Positions 25,110 through 32,423 of a DNA stretch of 64,000 bases are shown piece after piece; position 1 is the stretch's first letter, and each line of letters starts with the position of its first letter. Made by a program: the position numbers and the translations under genes. The notes under the pieces were generated by a model that saw only the letters and a program-made list of their open reading frames with translations, ran no database searches and was not told the origin of the DNA. This DNA comes from an uncultured bacterium. GTDB lineage: Bacteria; Cyanobacteriota; Vampirovibrionia; Gastranaerophilales; Gastranaerophilaceae. Location: contig CACWLL010000001.1 in the NCBI GenBank assembly GCA_902761735.1, positions 1 through 64,000 on the forward strand, read 5' to 3'.

Positions 25110-26564
25110 ATGTATGAATTTTATCCGTATATCACAAAAGATGCTTCAATAGGGCTTTTTAGCCCATCCGTAGATGATATATACCACTCCAGCTACGGTG
25201 CTGCAACGGAAGCGTACCAAAAGTTCATCTTCCCTGCGGGGATTGAACGTTTACTGCATAAAACTGACGAGATACGAGTTCTTGATATTTGCTATGGAAT
25301 TGGATATAACACAAAAAGTTTTTTAAATTATATTTTTTATATAAAAAATAAAAAATATTTTTCGAAAAAATATAAAAACCATGAAAAAATATTATCGTTA
25401 TATACCGATACGATACCTACCGATAATATGATTAATTCAAAAAATATAAATAATATCGATACGCTATATACCGATAATAATAAAAAGCAAGAAAATATTT
25501 TATCAAACAATATAAATATCGATAAGATATATTCCGATAATATTTTAGATAAGATTGAAGAAAAATTTCAGCATGATAACGTAAGAAAAAATTTTTTTAA
25601 TAATAAAATAAAAATTTATATAAAAGCAATCGACAATGATAAAATTTTATCTTTTTTATCTCCATTTATAAATTCAAAAATTTCTGAAAATTTAAAAATT
25701 AAAAATAACAATATAAATTTTAAAAATGAGAAAATTTCTAAAATTTTAAATGGTGAAAAATCGCAAAATTCCGATAAAAAATCAATTAACAAAAATACCC
25801 CCAAAATCCCCTCGTTTTTGCTAGAGTACCCTGATGCAATAAATATAGCACTATTAGACAGTATTATAGTGCAGTATCCTGAAATGATATTAAGTACAGA
25901 ATTAACAAATATATTATGTGATAAGAAATTGAACAAATTTTTTAGTAAATATGTTGCCCGATATTTCAAATTAAAAAATAAAATGAGTATATTTAGTAAT
26001 AAAGACGATTTTTGCTCGTTCTTACATAATATATATTATATGTACCTATCTAAGCGTTATAAAAGCGATTTAAAAGCCTTAAAAACACTAGATATTAATT
26101 TTGAACTAAAAATCAACGATGCGCGGCTTGAAATCGATTCTGACGTTTTTGAGTATGACTTGATATTTCTAGACGCATTTACGCCATCAAAATGTCCATG
26201 TTTATGGACTATTGATTTTTTCAAACTGCTTTATAATCATCTTTCGAGCGATGGAATAATTTTGACTTATTCAAATTCAGCACCTGTCAAAAATGCATTT
26301 TTGAATGCGGGATTTTATGTCGGAAAAATTTATAATCCGATTGAAAATAAATTTACCGGCACAATTGCTGCTAAAAATAAAGCTTTAATAAAATACCCCC
26401 TCTCAGAATTCGATTTAGGGCTCTTAAAAACAAAAGCAGGTATATTTTATCGTGACACTGATTTAAAAACCTCTAATGAGGCAATTTTGTCCGACAGAAA
26501 AAATGAAGTTGAAAAATGCGATTTGATTTCAGCAACCTTATATAAGAAAAAGTATCCAAATTGA
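25110..26564 (+). CDS. MnmD/MnmC1-like tRNA methyltransferase with a very large insert
   Basis: The ends match the SAM-dependent domain that methylates aminomethyl-uridine 34 of tRNA: DDIYHSSYGAATEAYQKF (residues 19-36), SAM motif VLDICYGIGYNTKSF (about 55-69), and near the C-terminus NDARLEID, IFLDAFTPSKCPCLW (about 354-368), LTYSNSAPVKNAFLNAGF. That core needs about 240 residues, yet the protein has 484. The excess lies between the SAM motif and NDARLEI. Its first part (about 75-165) is Asn/Ile/Lys/Asp low-complexity sequence containing repeats (YTDN, YSDN). KIYIKAIDNDKI (about 170) may be the acidic SAM motif. The frame stays open throughout. The FAD-dependent C-terminal MnmC2 half is absent. 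Confidence 0.75.
   Translation: MYEFYPYITKDASIGLFSPSVDDIYHSSYGAATEAYQKFIFPAGIERLLHKTDEIRVLDICYGIGYNTKSFLNYIFYIKNKKYFSKKYKNHEKILSLYTDTIPTDNMINSKNINNIDTLYTDNNKKQENILSNNINIDKIYSDNILDKIEEKFQHDNVRKNFFNNKIKIYIKAIDNDKILSFLSPFINSKISENLKIKNNNINFKNEKISKILNGEKSQNSDKKSINKNTPKIPSFLLEYPDAINIALLDSIIVQYPEMILSTELTNILCDKKLNKFFSKYVARYFKLKNKMSIFSNKDDFCSFLHNIYYMYLSKRYKSDLKALKTLDINFELKINDARLEIDSDVFEYDLIFLDAFTPSKCPCLWTIDFFKLLYNHLSSDGIILTYSNSAPVKNAFLNAGFYVGKIYNPIENKFTGTIAAKNKALIKYPLSEFDLGLLKTKAGIFYRDTDLKTSNEAILSDRKNEVEKCDLISATLYKKKYPN
25394..25545 (+). repeat. In-frame degenerate repeats inside the mnmD-like gene
   Basis: Two 27-base units at 25453-25479 and 25516-25542 differ at three positions and start 63 bases (21 codons) apart. 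A more diverged pair of copies lies at about 25394-25430. All share the core CCGATA, mostly in the form TATACCGATA, and CGATA/TATCG strings give them palindromic character. They encode the (I/T)DxxY(T/S)DN peptide. Confidence 0.7.
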
Positions 26565-26617
26565 TTTTATTGCCATATATCTATTCGGTATAATAATATT
26601 AAGTATAATAAACTATT

Positions 26618-26651
26618 TTGCAAATTTTATTTTACAATCTAAAATATAAAT
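26618..26651 (+). promoter_or_regulatory. Promoter of leaderless FAD-oxidoreductase gene
   Basis: TTGCAA (26618-26623) and TAAAAT (26640-26645) are spaced by 16 bases. Six bases (ATAAAT) then lead to the ATG at 26652. Confidence 0.6.
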
Positions 26652-27962
26652 ATGAGTAATTATGATTTAATTGTTGTTGGCGGTGGTACAGCCGGATGTG
26701 CCGCAGCATATATGGCAGGAAAACTAAAATTAAAAACGTTATTAATTGAGAAATCAGGTGTTCTTGGGGGCTCAACCACAGCAGGACTTGTTGTTCCGGC
26801 GATGAAGTCTTCTGAAAGCCAAATAAATACTGAGTTTATGGATGTCCTAATTCGAAAAATGAAGATTATGGGCGGACAAGTTGATTATTTGGGAAATCCG
26901 GGATGGTTTAATCCGGAATTATTAAAATGTGCTCTCGATGATTTGATGGCGGAAGCAAATGTAAAAGTGCTGTATTACACTACTGTACAAGGAATACAGC
27001 ATACCTTGGATACTATTACGTCTGTTTCTGTTTATAGTGAATTATTATCGCCATGTACCTATTCGATAGATAACTCGGCCTTTAAAGATTTATCGGTATC
27101 TATCGGTACGAGATATCTTGTAGACGCAACTGGAAATGCGGATATTTTTAAAAATTTGAATTGCGAATTTTTAAAAAATAATGAAGATGAAACTCAACCT
27201 TTTAGTTTGAGATTTATTATGTCCGGTATAGACTTAAATGCATATTCCGAGTGGCTTTTAGATATTGATAAGGATAAAGATGTTACCACTGTACAACAAA
27301 TTGACGGGGTTCTGCACTTGTCTACGGCCTGCACATGGGATAAGACAAGAAAGTGGGCATTGTTGCCTATTTTCAAAGCCGGAGTAGCAAATGGGCTTCT
27401 GAAACCCGATGATCTTAATTATTTTCAGGTATTTACTATTCCGGGTATGCCTAATAGCATAGCTTTTAACTGTCCAAGACTTGTTAACTGCGAAGGTACA
27501 ATTGATATTGAAAATATATCAAAATCCTTACAGGATGGGCGTTCTACCATATATAGGCTTGCTGAATTTTTTAAAAAATATTTTCCGGGATTTAAAAAAG
27601 CTTATATTTCGCAAATCTCCGATATGCTTGGAATAAGAACTTCTCGCAGAATTAAAGGGAAATACATATATAAAATTGATGACATATTAAACGGTACATC
27701 TTTTGAAAATCCTGTTGCTGTTGCAAATTATCCGATAGACGTGCATTCTAAAAAGAAAAACGGTTCTACACTAAAGAAAGTTCAGGAGTACCAAGTTCCG
27801 CTTGAAAGTTTGATGTCGGAACAGTATGAAAACTTGTTTGCCGTTGGCAGATGTATATCCGCGGATTTTATGGCTCAAGGTGCAATTCGTATTCAACCAA
27901 CTTGCTTTTCAATGGGTGTTGGTTTGGCTAAATATCTTGCAAAACATCGTCGGCACCGCTAA
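26652..27962 (+). CDS. FAD-dependent oxidoreductase (FAD_oxidored family)
   Basis: The 436-residue protein opens with the dinucleotide fold DLIVVGGGTAGCAAAYMAG (residues 5-23), then ESKSG-like IEKSGVLGGSTTAGLVVPA. YLVDATGNADIF (about 155) and the C-terminal NLFAVGRCISADFMAQGAIR (about 396-415) are the usual second FAD contacts. It belongs to the FAD_oxidored group whose substrates are mostly unknown. It converges on and overlaps the next gene, on the other strand, by 35 bases. It has a leaderless-type start. Confidence 0.85.
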   Translation: MSNYDLIVVGGGTAGCAAAYMAGKLKLKTLLIEKSGVLGGSTTAGLVVPAMKSSESQINTEFMDVLIRKMKIMGGQVDYLGNPGWFNPELLKCALDDLMAEANVKVLYYTTVQGIQHTLDTITSVSVYSELLSPCTYSIDNSAFKDLSVSIGTRYLVDATGNADIFKNLNCEFLKNNEDETQPFSLRFIMSGIDLNAYSEWLLDIDKDKDVTTVQQIDGVLHLSTACTWDKTRKWALLPIFKAGVANGLLKPDDLNYFQVFTIPGMPNSIAFNCPRLVNCEGTIDIENISKSLQDGRSTIYRLAEFFKKYFPGFKKAYISQISDMLGIRTSRRIKGKYIYKIDDILNGTSFENPVAVANYPIDVHSKKKNGSTLKKVQEYQVPLESLMSEQYENLFAVGRCISADFMAQGAIRIQPTCFSMGVGLAKYLAKHRRHR

Positions 27963-29310
27963 TATGCTCTTTTAGTATTTGTGCCGCATTTAACAAGGGA
28001 TCAATTGTAGTTGAAAAAGGCGGTGCATACGTTAGGTCATTTTGCTCAAATTCCTCAGCTGTCAACCCCCCAAGTATTGCTGCGGTAAGAGTATTTATTC
28101 TTTTATCGGTATCTCCGTAGCCAACTGCCTGCCCACCAAGCAATTTCCCTGTATTTTTATCTGCAACAAGCTTTAATGTGATATTTTTTGCATCAGGCAT
28201 ATATCCTACTTTGTCATACTTTGTGACGGTTGCAGTCACTATATCATAGCCAAGAGCAATTGCAGCTTTTTCTGTTAAGCCTGTTTTTGAAATTGTTAAC
28301 TTTAAGCATCTTGTAACTGCTGACGATAAGATACCCGGAAATTCTTCATCCCCGCCGCAAACATTTATAGCAGCACATCGACCTGTTTTGTTGGCGGTTG
28401 AACCCATAGGCACCCATACCGGAGTATTAGTTATTACAAAATTCATTTCTGCACAATCACCGCAGGCATAGATGTTTTCGTCGGATGTTTTCATATGCTT
28501 ATCAACCCAAATAGCACCTGTTTCACCTATTTCAAGATTTGCATCAATTGCAAGAGCTGTATTTGGCTTAACTCCGGTACAAACAATTGCAATATCACAA
28601 TCTATATCTTTACCGGAAGATGTTATAACACCCGTAATACCTTCCCTATCCCCCTTAAACTCAACAACTGATTCAGACGTAATAATTTCAAATTTATATT
28701 CATTTATGAGATTTAACTGTTCAATAACAAGCCTACCCATATCTTCATCCATGGAAGGCATAAGTGTACTTGAAGATTCAATAAGTGTTGTATAGATATT
28801 ATTTTTTGCAAATGCTTCAAGCATTTCCAGTCCGATGTAACCGCCCCCGATAATAACGGCGCGTTTCGAGGTTTGAATTTTTTCTTTAATTCTTATAGCA
28901 TCTTCAATTTTCCTAACGGTAAATATGTTGTTGTACCAGTTGTTCTTTATATTCGGCATAGTAGGACTTGCACCGGTGGCTAATATTAACTTGTCGTATT
29001 TATCTATAAAAGCCTCATTCTTTTCAAGATTAAATACGACAATTTGCTTACTTTTCGGCAATATTTTAATAACTCTATGCTTTAAATATACACGAACGCC
29101 GCTTGCCTCAAATTCTTCAGGAGAACGTACAAGCAATGTTTCATACTTTTCAAAATTACCTTCAATATAATATGGAATACCACAGGAAGAATATGATACA
29201 TGTGTGTCTTCCGTGTAAATCGTAATTTCTGAGTCGTCATTTAATAATCTGCGTGATTTTGCGGCAGCTTTTGCGCCTGCCGCTACGGCACCTATAATAA
29301 TAATTTTCAT
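27928..29310 (-). CDS. CoA-disulfide reductase / NADH oxidase-like flavoprotein
   Basis: The 460-residue enzyme belongs to the pyridine nucleotide-disulfide reductase superfamily with a single redox Cys. FAD fold IIIIGAVAAGAKAAAKSRR is at residues 3-21, the active Cys is in SYSSCGIPYYIEG (about 43), the NAD fold is AVIIGGGYIGLEMLEAF (about 152-168) and the second FAD motif is NIYACGDCAE (about 275). It may reduce CoA disulfide or polysulfide, or oxidise NADH with O2 in an anaerobe's defence. There is no rhodanese fusion. The ATG at 29310 lies six bases after TATAAC; a GTG six codons upstream lies in the promoter. Confidence 0.88.
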   Translation of the reverse strand: MKIIIIGAVAAGAKAAAKSRRLLNDDSEITIYTEDTHVSYSSCGIPYYIEGNFEKYETLLVRSPEEFEASGVRVYLKHRVIKILPKSKQIVVFNLEKNEAFIDKYDKLILATGASPTMPNIKNNWYNNIFTVRKIEDAIRIKEKIQTSKRAVIIGGGYIGLEMLEAFAKNNIYTTLIESSSTLMPSMDEDMGRLVIEQLNLINEYKFEIITSESVVEFKGDREGITGVITSSGKDIDCDIAIVCTGVKPNTALAIDANLEIGETGAIWVDKHMKTSDENIYACGDCAEMNFVITNTPVWVPMGSTANKTGRCAAINVCGGDEEFPGILSSAVTRCLKLTISKTGLTEKAAIALGYDIVTATVTKYDKVGYMPDAKNITLKLVADKNTGKLLGGQAVGYGDTDKRINTLTAAILGGLTAEEFEQNDLTYAPPFSTTIDPLLNAAQILKEHISGADDVLQDI

Positions 29311-29322
29311 ATTATTGTTATA
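29311..29322 (-). promoter_or_regulatory. -10 for leaderless CoA-disulfide reductase gene
   Basis: On the minus strand TATAAC (29322-29317), six bases (AATAAT), then ATG. No Shine-Dalgarno sequence is present. Confidence 0.45.
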
Positions 29323-29362
29323 GAACACAACTTAAATATTTACATTCAACACAAGTCTAATA

Positions 29363-29512
29363 TTAATTTTGGCAAGAAGTATTAAGGAAAACCTGACGCA
29401 TAAATTCACAGTATTTATCAATGTCATTTTTAAATTCTTCTGCTTGTTGAAGAATTTTTTCCATATCCTTAATTAATTCATTTCTTTTTAAATCTTCATA
29501 CATGACACACAT
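29363..29512 (-). CDS. Small 49-residue protein
   Basis: The sequence begins MCVMYEDLKRNEL and is mostly charged, amphipathic helix (KDMEKILQQAEEFKNDID) ending in a Cys-containing tail. A near-consensus AAGGAGCT directly precedes the ATG at the right distance. The gene lies between the flavoprotein and the ABC permease, all on the minus strand. The good ribosome binding site and coding-like composition make it likely real. I know no family. Confidence 0.6.
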   Translation of the reverse strand: MCVMYEDLKRNELIKDMEKILQQAEEFKNDIDKYCEFMRQVFLNTSCQN

Positions 29513-29587
29513 AGCTCCTTCTTATGTCATGTATTACGGAAATAAATTATAAAACTTTAGTAAAATGCACAAAAATGTTACAAAGTT

Positions 29588-30469
29588 TTACTCTTCGTTA
29601 TATACAAGTTTTTTACGCAAGTTCCACTGAATAAGAGTTAAAACTAATATAATAAAAAACAAGACATAAGCAAGAGCGCTTGCTTTTCCGGCATTAAAAT
29701 ATTCAAAAGCATTCTTATAAATAGCATATACCAATACATTTGTGCTGTCTAAAGGCCCGCCTTCTGTCATTAAGTAGATTAAATCAAAAACTTGAAAAGA
29801 ATTTATTGCCGTAATTATAACAACAAAAAATATTGTTGGAGATAAAAGCGGTATTGTGACATTTTTAAAAATTTGAACAGAATTTGCGCCGTCAATTTTT
29901 GCAGCTTCAAAAAAACTTTGAGATATACCGCTCAGTGATGCCAAAAATATTATCATATTGTAACCAATAAGTTTCCAAACCGTAACGATTATAAGGGCAG
30001 GTAATGCAAAATTGGTATCATAAAGCCAATTTATATGAATATTCAAAATAGTATTAAGTAATCCTATATTTGGGTCAAATATCCACTCCCACACTATACC
30101 AATTACAATCATCGGAGTTATAAACGGTAAAAAATACGCTGTTTTATAAAACTCACTGCCGCGAATTTTTGCATTTAATATAGCAGCAAGAATAAGAGGA
30201 ATAATGACCCCTAATACAGAAACCGACAGTGCAAAAACAAGGGTATTTATCAATATTTTTATAAATATTGGCTCAGAAAAAATTATCTTATAATTACTTA
30301 ACCCGACAAATTCAGGAGGATTTAATAGATCCCACTTCATAAAGCTCAGGCTAAATGAGCAAATAACCGGAATAATAATAAAAATAAAAGTACCTAAAAT
30401 TGCAGGTAGAATAAAAATCCATGCCGCAGATTTTTCATTATTTACAAGATTTTTAATAAACTTTTTCAT
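29588..30469 (-). CDS. ABC sugar transporter permease (MalF/UgpA type)
   Basis: This is a 293-residue inner-membrane permease with about six helices (about 17-40, 72-100, 110-130, 155-180, 205-228, 262-283). The EAA loop EAAKIDGANSVQIFKNVTIP (about 193-212) contacts the ATPase. In the usual arrangement a binding protein, a second permease and sometimes an ATPase are adjacent. None is here: the downstream minus-strand genes are the small ORF and a flavoprotein. It is divergent from the mutase gene at 30512. The ATG at 30469 is six bases after TATAAT. Confidence 0.9.
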   Translation of the reverse strand: MKKFIKNLVNNEKSAAWIFILPAILGTFIFIIIPVICSFSLSFMKWDLLNPPEFVGLSNYKIIFSEPIFIKILINTLVFALSVSVLGVIIPLILAAILNAKIRGSEFYKTAYFLPFITPMIVIGIVWEWIFDPNIGLLNTILNIHINWLYDTNFALPALIIVTVWKLIGYNMIIFLASLSGISQSFFEAAKIDGANSVQIFKNVTIPLLSPTIFFVVIITAINSFQVFDLIYLMTEGGPLDSTNVLVYAIYKNAFEYFNAGKASALAYVLFFIILVLTLIQWNLRKKLVYNEE

Positions 30470-30481
30470 GTTATAATTATA
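30470..30481 (-). promoter_or_regulatory. -10 for leaderless permease gene
   Basis: On the minus strand TATAAT (30481-30476), six bases (TATAAC), then the ATG. No Shine-Dalgarno sequence and no good -35 are seen. The plus-strand mutase gene starts 31 bases beyond. Confidence 0.55.
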
Positions 30482-30511
30482 CAATAAATCAGACAATTAG
30501 GGAGAAATTTA

Positions 30512-31987
30512 ATGAGTGAAAAATATGCACACGCTTTTGGCAAAAATGATATAAGAGGAATTTATGGCGAAGATATTACCGAAGAACTTTTCTTTAATAT
30601 AGGTAAAAATTTTATAAGTTTTTTAAAAGATAAATCAGAAATATCCGATACTAACGATATGTATCTGACTGTTTGCATGGATGCAAGAACTCATTCCCCG
30701 TCACTATTGAAAGCTCTCATTGCCGGAATAACCTCAACCGGAGCACATGCTGTTAATTTAGGACTTGCGCCAACTCCAATCGGTTATTATTCCGAAGTTG
30801 TAGGTGTCCCTTCCGAAATCACCAATGGGCATGAAATTCTTTCTGCATGTATAATTACGGCAAGTCATAACCCAAAAGAATACAACGGTATGAAAATGAC
30901 TTTTAAAAACAGGACTTTATCAGAAGAACAAATAAAAGAAGTTAAGGATATTACTTTAAGCAATTGGGAAGATTCTATATCCGAAGTAAATGACGATTTG
31001 GTTATTCAATACAATATTATACCTACTTATATTTCCGATATGGTAAACAGATTTTCTAACGCGGGAGAAGGTGTTAAAGTTGTTGTTGACAGTGCAAATG
31101 CAACAGGCGGAATTGTCGGCCCCGAGTTATACAGAAAATTGGGTTGTGACGTTGTTGAACTTTTTTCCGAACCTGACGGAACTTTTCCGAATCATCACCC
31201 GAATCCGAGTGTTGAATCCACATTGGATACACTAAAAGAAACGGTAATAAAAGAAAATGCTGACTTAGGTATTGCCTACGACGGTGATAGTGACAGGATT
31301 GGTGTAATTGATAATAACGGGAATTATTTAACCGGGGACAAGCTACTGCTTATATATGCTCAAGATGTAATTAATGAATATAAAAAGAAAAATATTGTTC
31401 CTAATATTGTAAGTGAAGTAAAATGTTCTCAAGTATTATTTGATACCATAGATAGCATTGGGGGAAAATCCTTCATGGCTAAAACGGGACATGGTTATAT
31501 TAAAAGTAAAATGTTTGAAACAAATGCCGTTTTAGCAGGAGAAATGAGCGGTCATACATTTTTCAAAGATCGCTACTACGGCTTTGATGATGCTGTTTAT
31601 GCAGGATGTCGAATTATTGAAATAATATCAAAAAATAAAAAATTTAACCCAAATTTTACAATTCAAGATATACTCACACCTTTTACCAAAGTGTACACCT
31701 CTCCTGAATGCAGATACACTTGCCCAAATGAACTAAAAAAATCAACATTGGAGGCTGTAAAAGAAAAAATTAATAATAATAAAAATATATTCGGCTCAGA
31801 AATAAAAGATATAATAACTCTTGACGGTATGCGCATTGTCTTTGACGGAGGCTTTGCATTGATTCGACAAAGCAATACAGAACCTGTTTTTACCTTACGT
31901 TTTGAAGCAAAAACAAAAGAAGAATGTGAGAGATTTCAATCTGTAATGCTCTCAATGCTTGATAATATCTTAAAGATAAAGGCATAG
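30512..31987 (+). CDS. Phosphomannomutase / phosphoglucomutase
   Basis: This is a 491-residue alpha-D-phosphohexomutase. The catalytic serine loop ITASHNPKEYNGMKM is at about 117-131, the Mg loop AYDGDSDRIGVID at about 255-267, the sugar loop GEMSGHTFFKDR at about 350 and the phosphate loop RQSNTEPVFTLRFEAK at about 458. It interconverts hexose-1- and hexose-6-phosphates for polysaccharide or LPS synthesis. The loop alone does not separate PMM from PGM. GGGAG precedes the ATG. The next gene is on the opposite strand beyond a terminator. Confidence 0.93.
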   Translation: MSEKYAHAFGKNDIRGIYGEDITEELFFNIGKNFISFLKDKSEISDTNDMYLTVCMDARTHSPSLLKALIAGITSTGAHAVNLGLAPTPIGYYSEVVGVPSEITNGHEILSACIITASHNPKEYNGMKMTFKNRTLSEEQIKEVKDITLSNWEDSISEVNDDLVIQYNIIPTYISDMVNRFSNAGEGVKVVVDSANATGGIVGPELYRKLGCDVVELFSEPDGTFPNHHPNPSVESTLDTLKETVIKENADLGIAYDGDSDRIGVIDNNGNYLTGDKLLLIYAQDVINEYKKKNIVPNIVSEVKCSQVLFDTIDSIGGKSFMAKTGHGYIKSKMFETNAVLAGEMSGHTFFKDRYYGFDDAVYAGCRIIEIISKNKKFNPNFTIQDILTPFTKVYTSPECRYTCPNELKKSTLEAVKEKINNNKNIFGSEIKDIITLDGMRIVFDGGFALIRQSNTEPVFTLRFEAKTKEECERFQSVMLSMLDNILKIKA

Positions 31988-32010
31988 TGTTAATTCAAGT
32001 AAATTTTTTG

Positions 32011-32037
32011 CAAAAAAAAACTGACGTAACGTCAGTT
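32011..32037 (-). terminator. Rho-independent terminator of the 55-aa gene
   Basis: On the minus strand AACTGACG pairs with CGTCAGTT around TTA, followed by nine T residues (the A run at 32012-32020 in the plus strand). The hairpin is perfect, so this is a strong call. Confidence 0.85.
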
Positions 32038-32085
32038 AAAAATTTGTAGGGGAAAAATTAATTGGAGTTATTTATGAAAAAATTT

Positions 32086-32253
32086 TTAAATCAAGTGAAG
32101 TGATTGTCTGTTTGCCATTGCAATAAAATTCATCTGAGCCAATAATATATCTGATCTGTCAACAAACTTTTCGTTATCAACATTCGTCGTTACTTGATCT
32201 TTGTACATATTATTAAGCTTTTCATCAATCTTTTTTAAATTTGCAACAGCCAT
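32086..32253 (-). CDS. Small 55-residue protein with its own promoter and terminator
   Basis: The sequence begins MAVANLKKIDEKLNNMYKDQ and ends MNFIAMANRQSLHLI. It is helical and charged, without Cys or a membrane segment. GAGAGGT sits six bases before the ATG, a strong terminator follows 50 bases after the stop, and the 17-base element shared with the gene at 23389 lies 47 bases ahead of the start. These flanks make it a real single-gene unit although it is short. Function is unknown. Confidence 0.75.
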   Translation of the reverse strand: MAVANLKKIDEKLNNMYKDQVTTNVDNEKFVDRSDILLAQMNFIAMANRQSLHLI

Positions 32254-32276
32254 ATTGACCTCTCTTCTAAATTGCT

Positions 32277-32300
32277 CTCGTATATATATAAAGTATATAC
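32277..32300 (-). promoter_or_regulatory. Second copy of the 17-base element
   Basis: On the minus strand GTATATACTTTATATAT begins at 32300 and continues ATACGAG. It is identical over 17 bases to 23344-23360 and similarly placed before a start codon. TTGAAA upstream is at a poor spacing for TATACT, so a plain sigma-70 reading is uncertain. Confidence 0.5.
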
Positions 32301-32423
32301 CAAATTAAAAATTTCAAATTTTGGACATTTCGTTACATTTGTTTACAATTTTGTAAAATTTGGGTGAAAATGGGCAATTATCAATAAAAATATGTTTTTA
32401 TATTAATATAGGGAAATTTGTGT

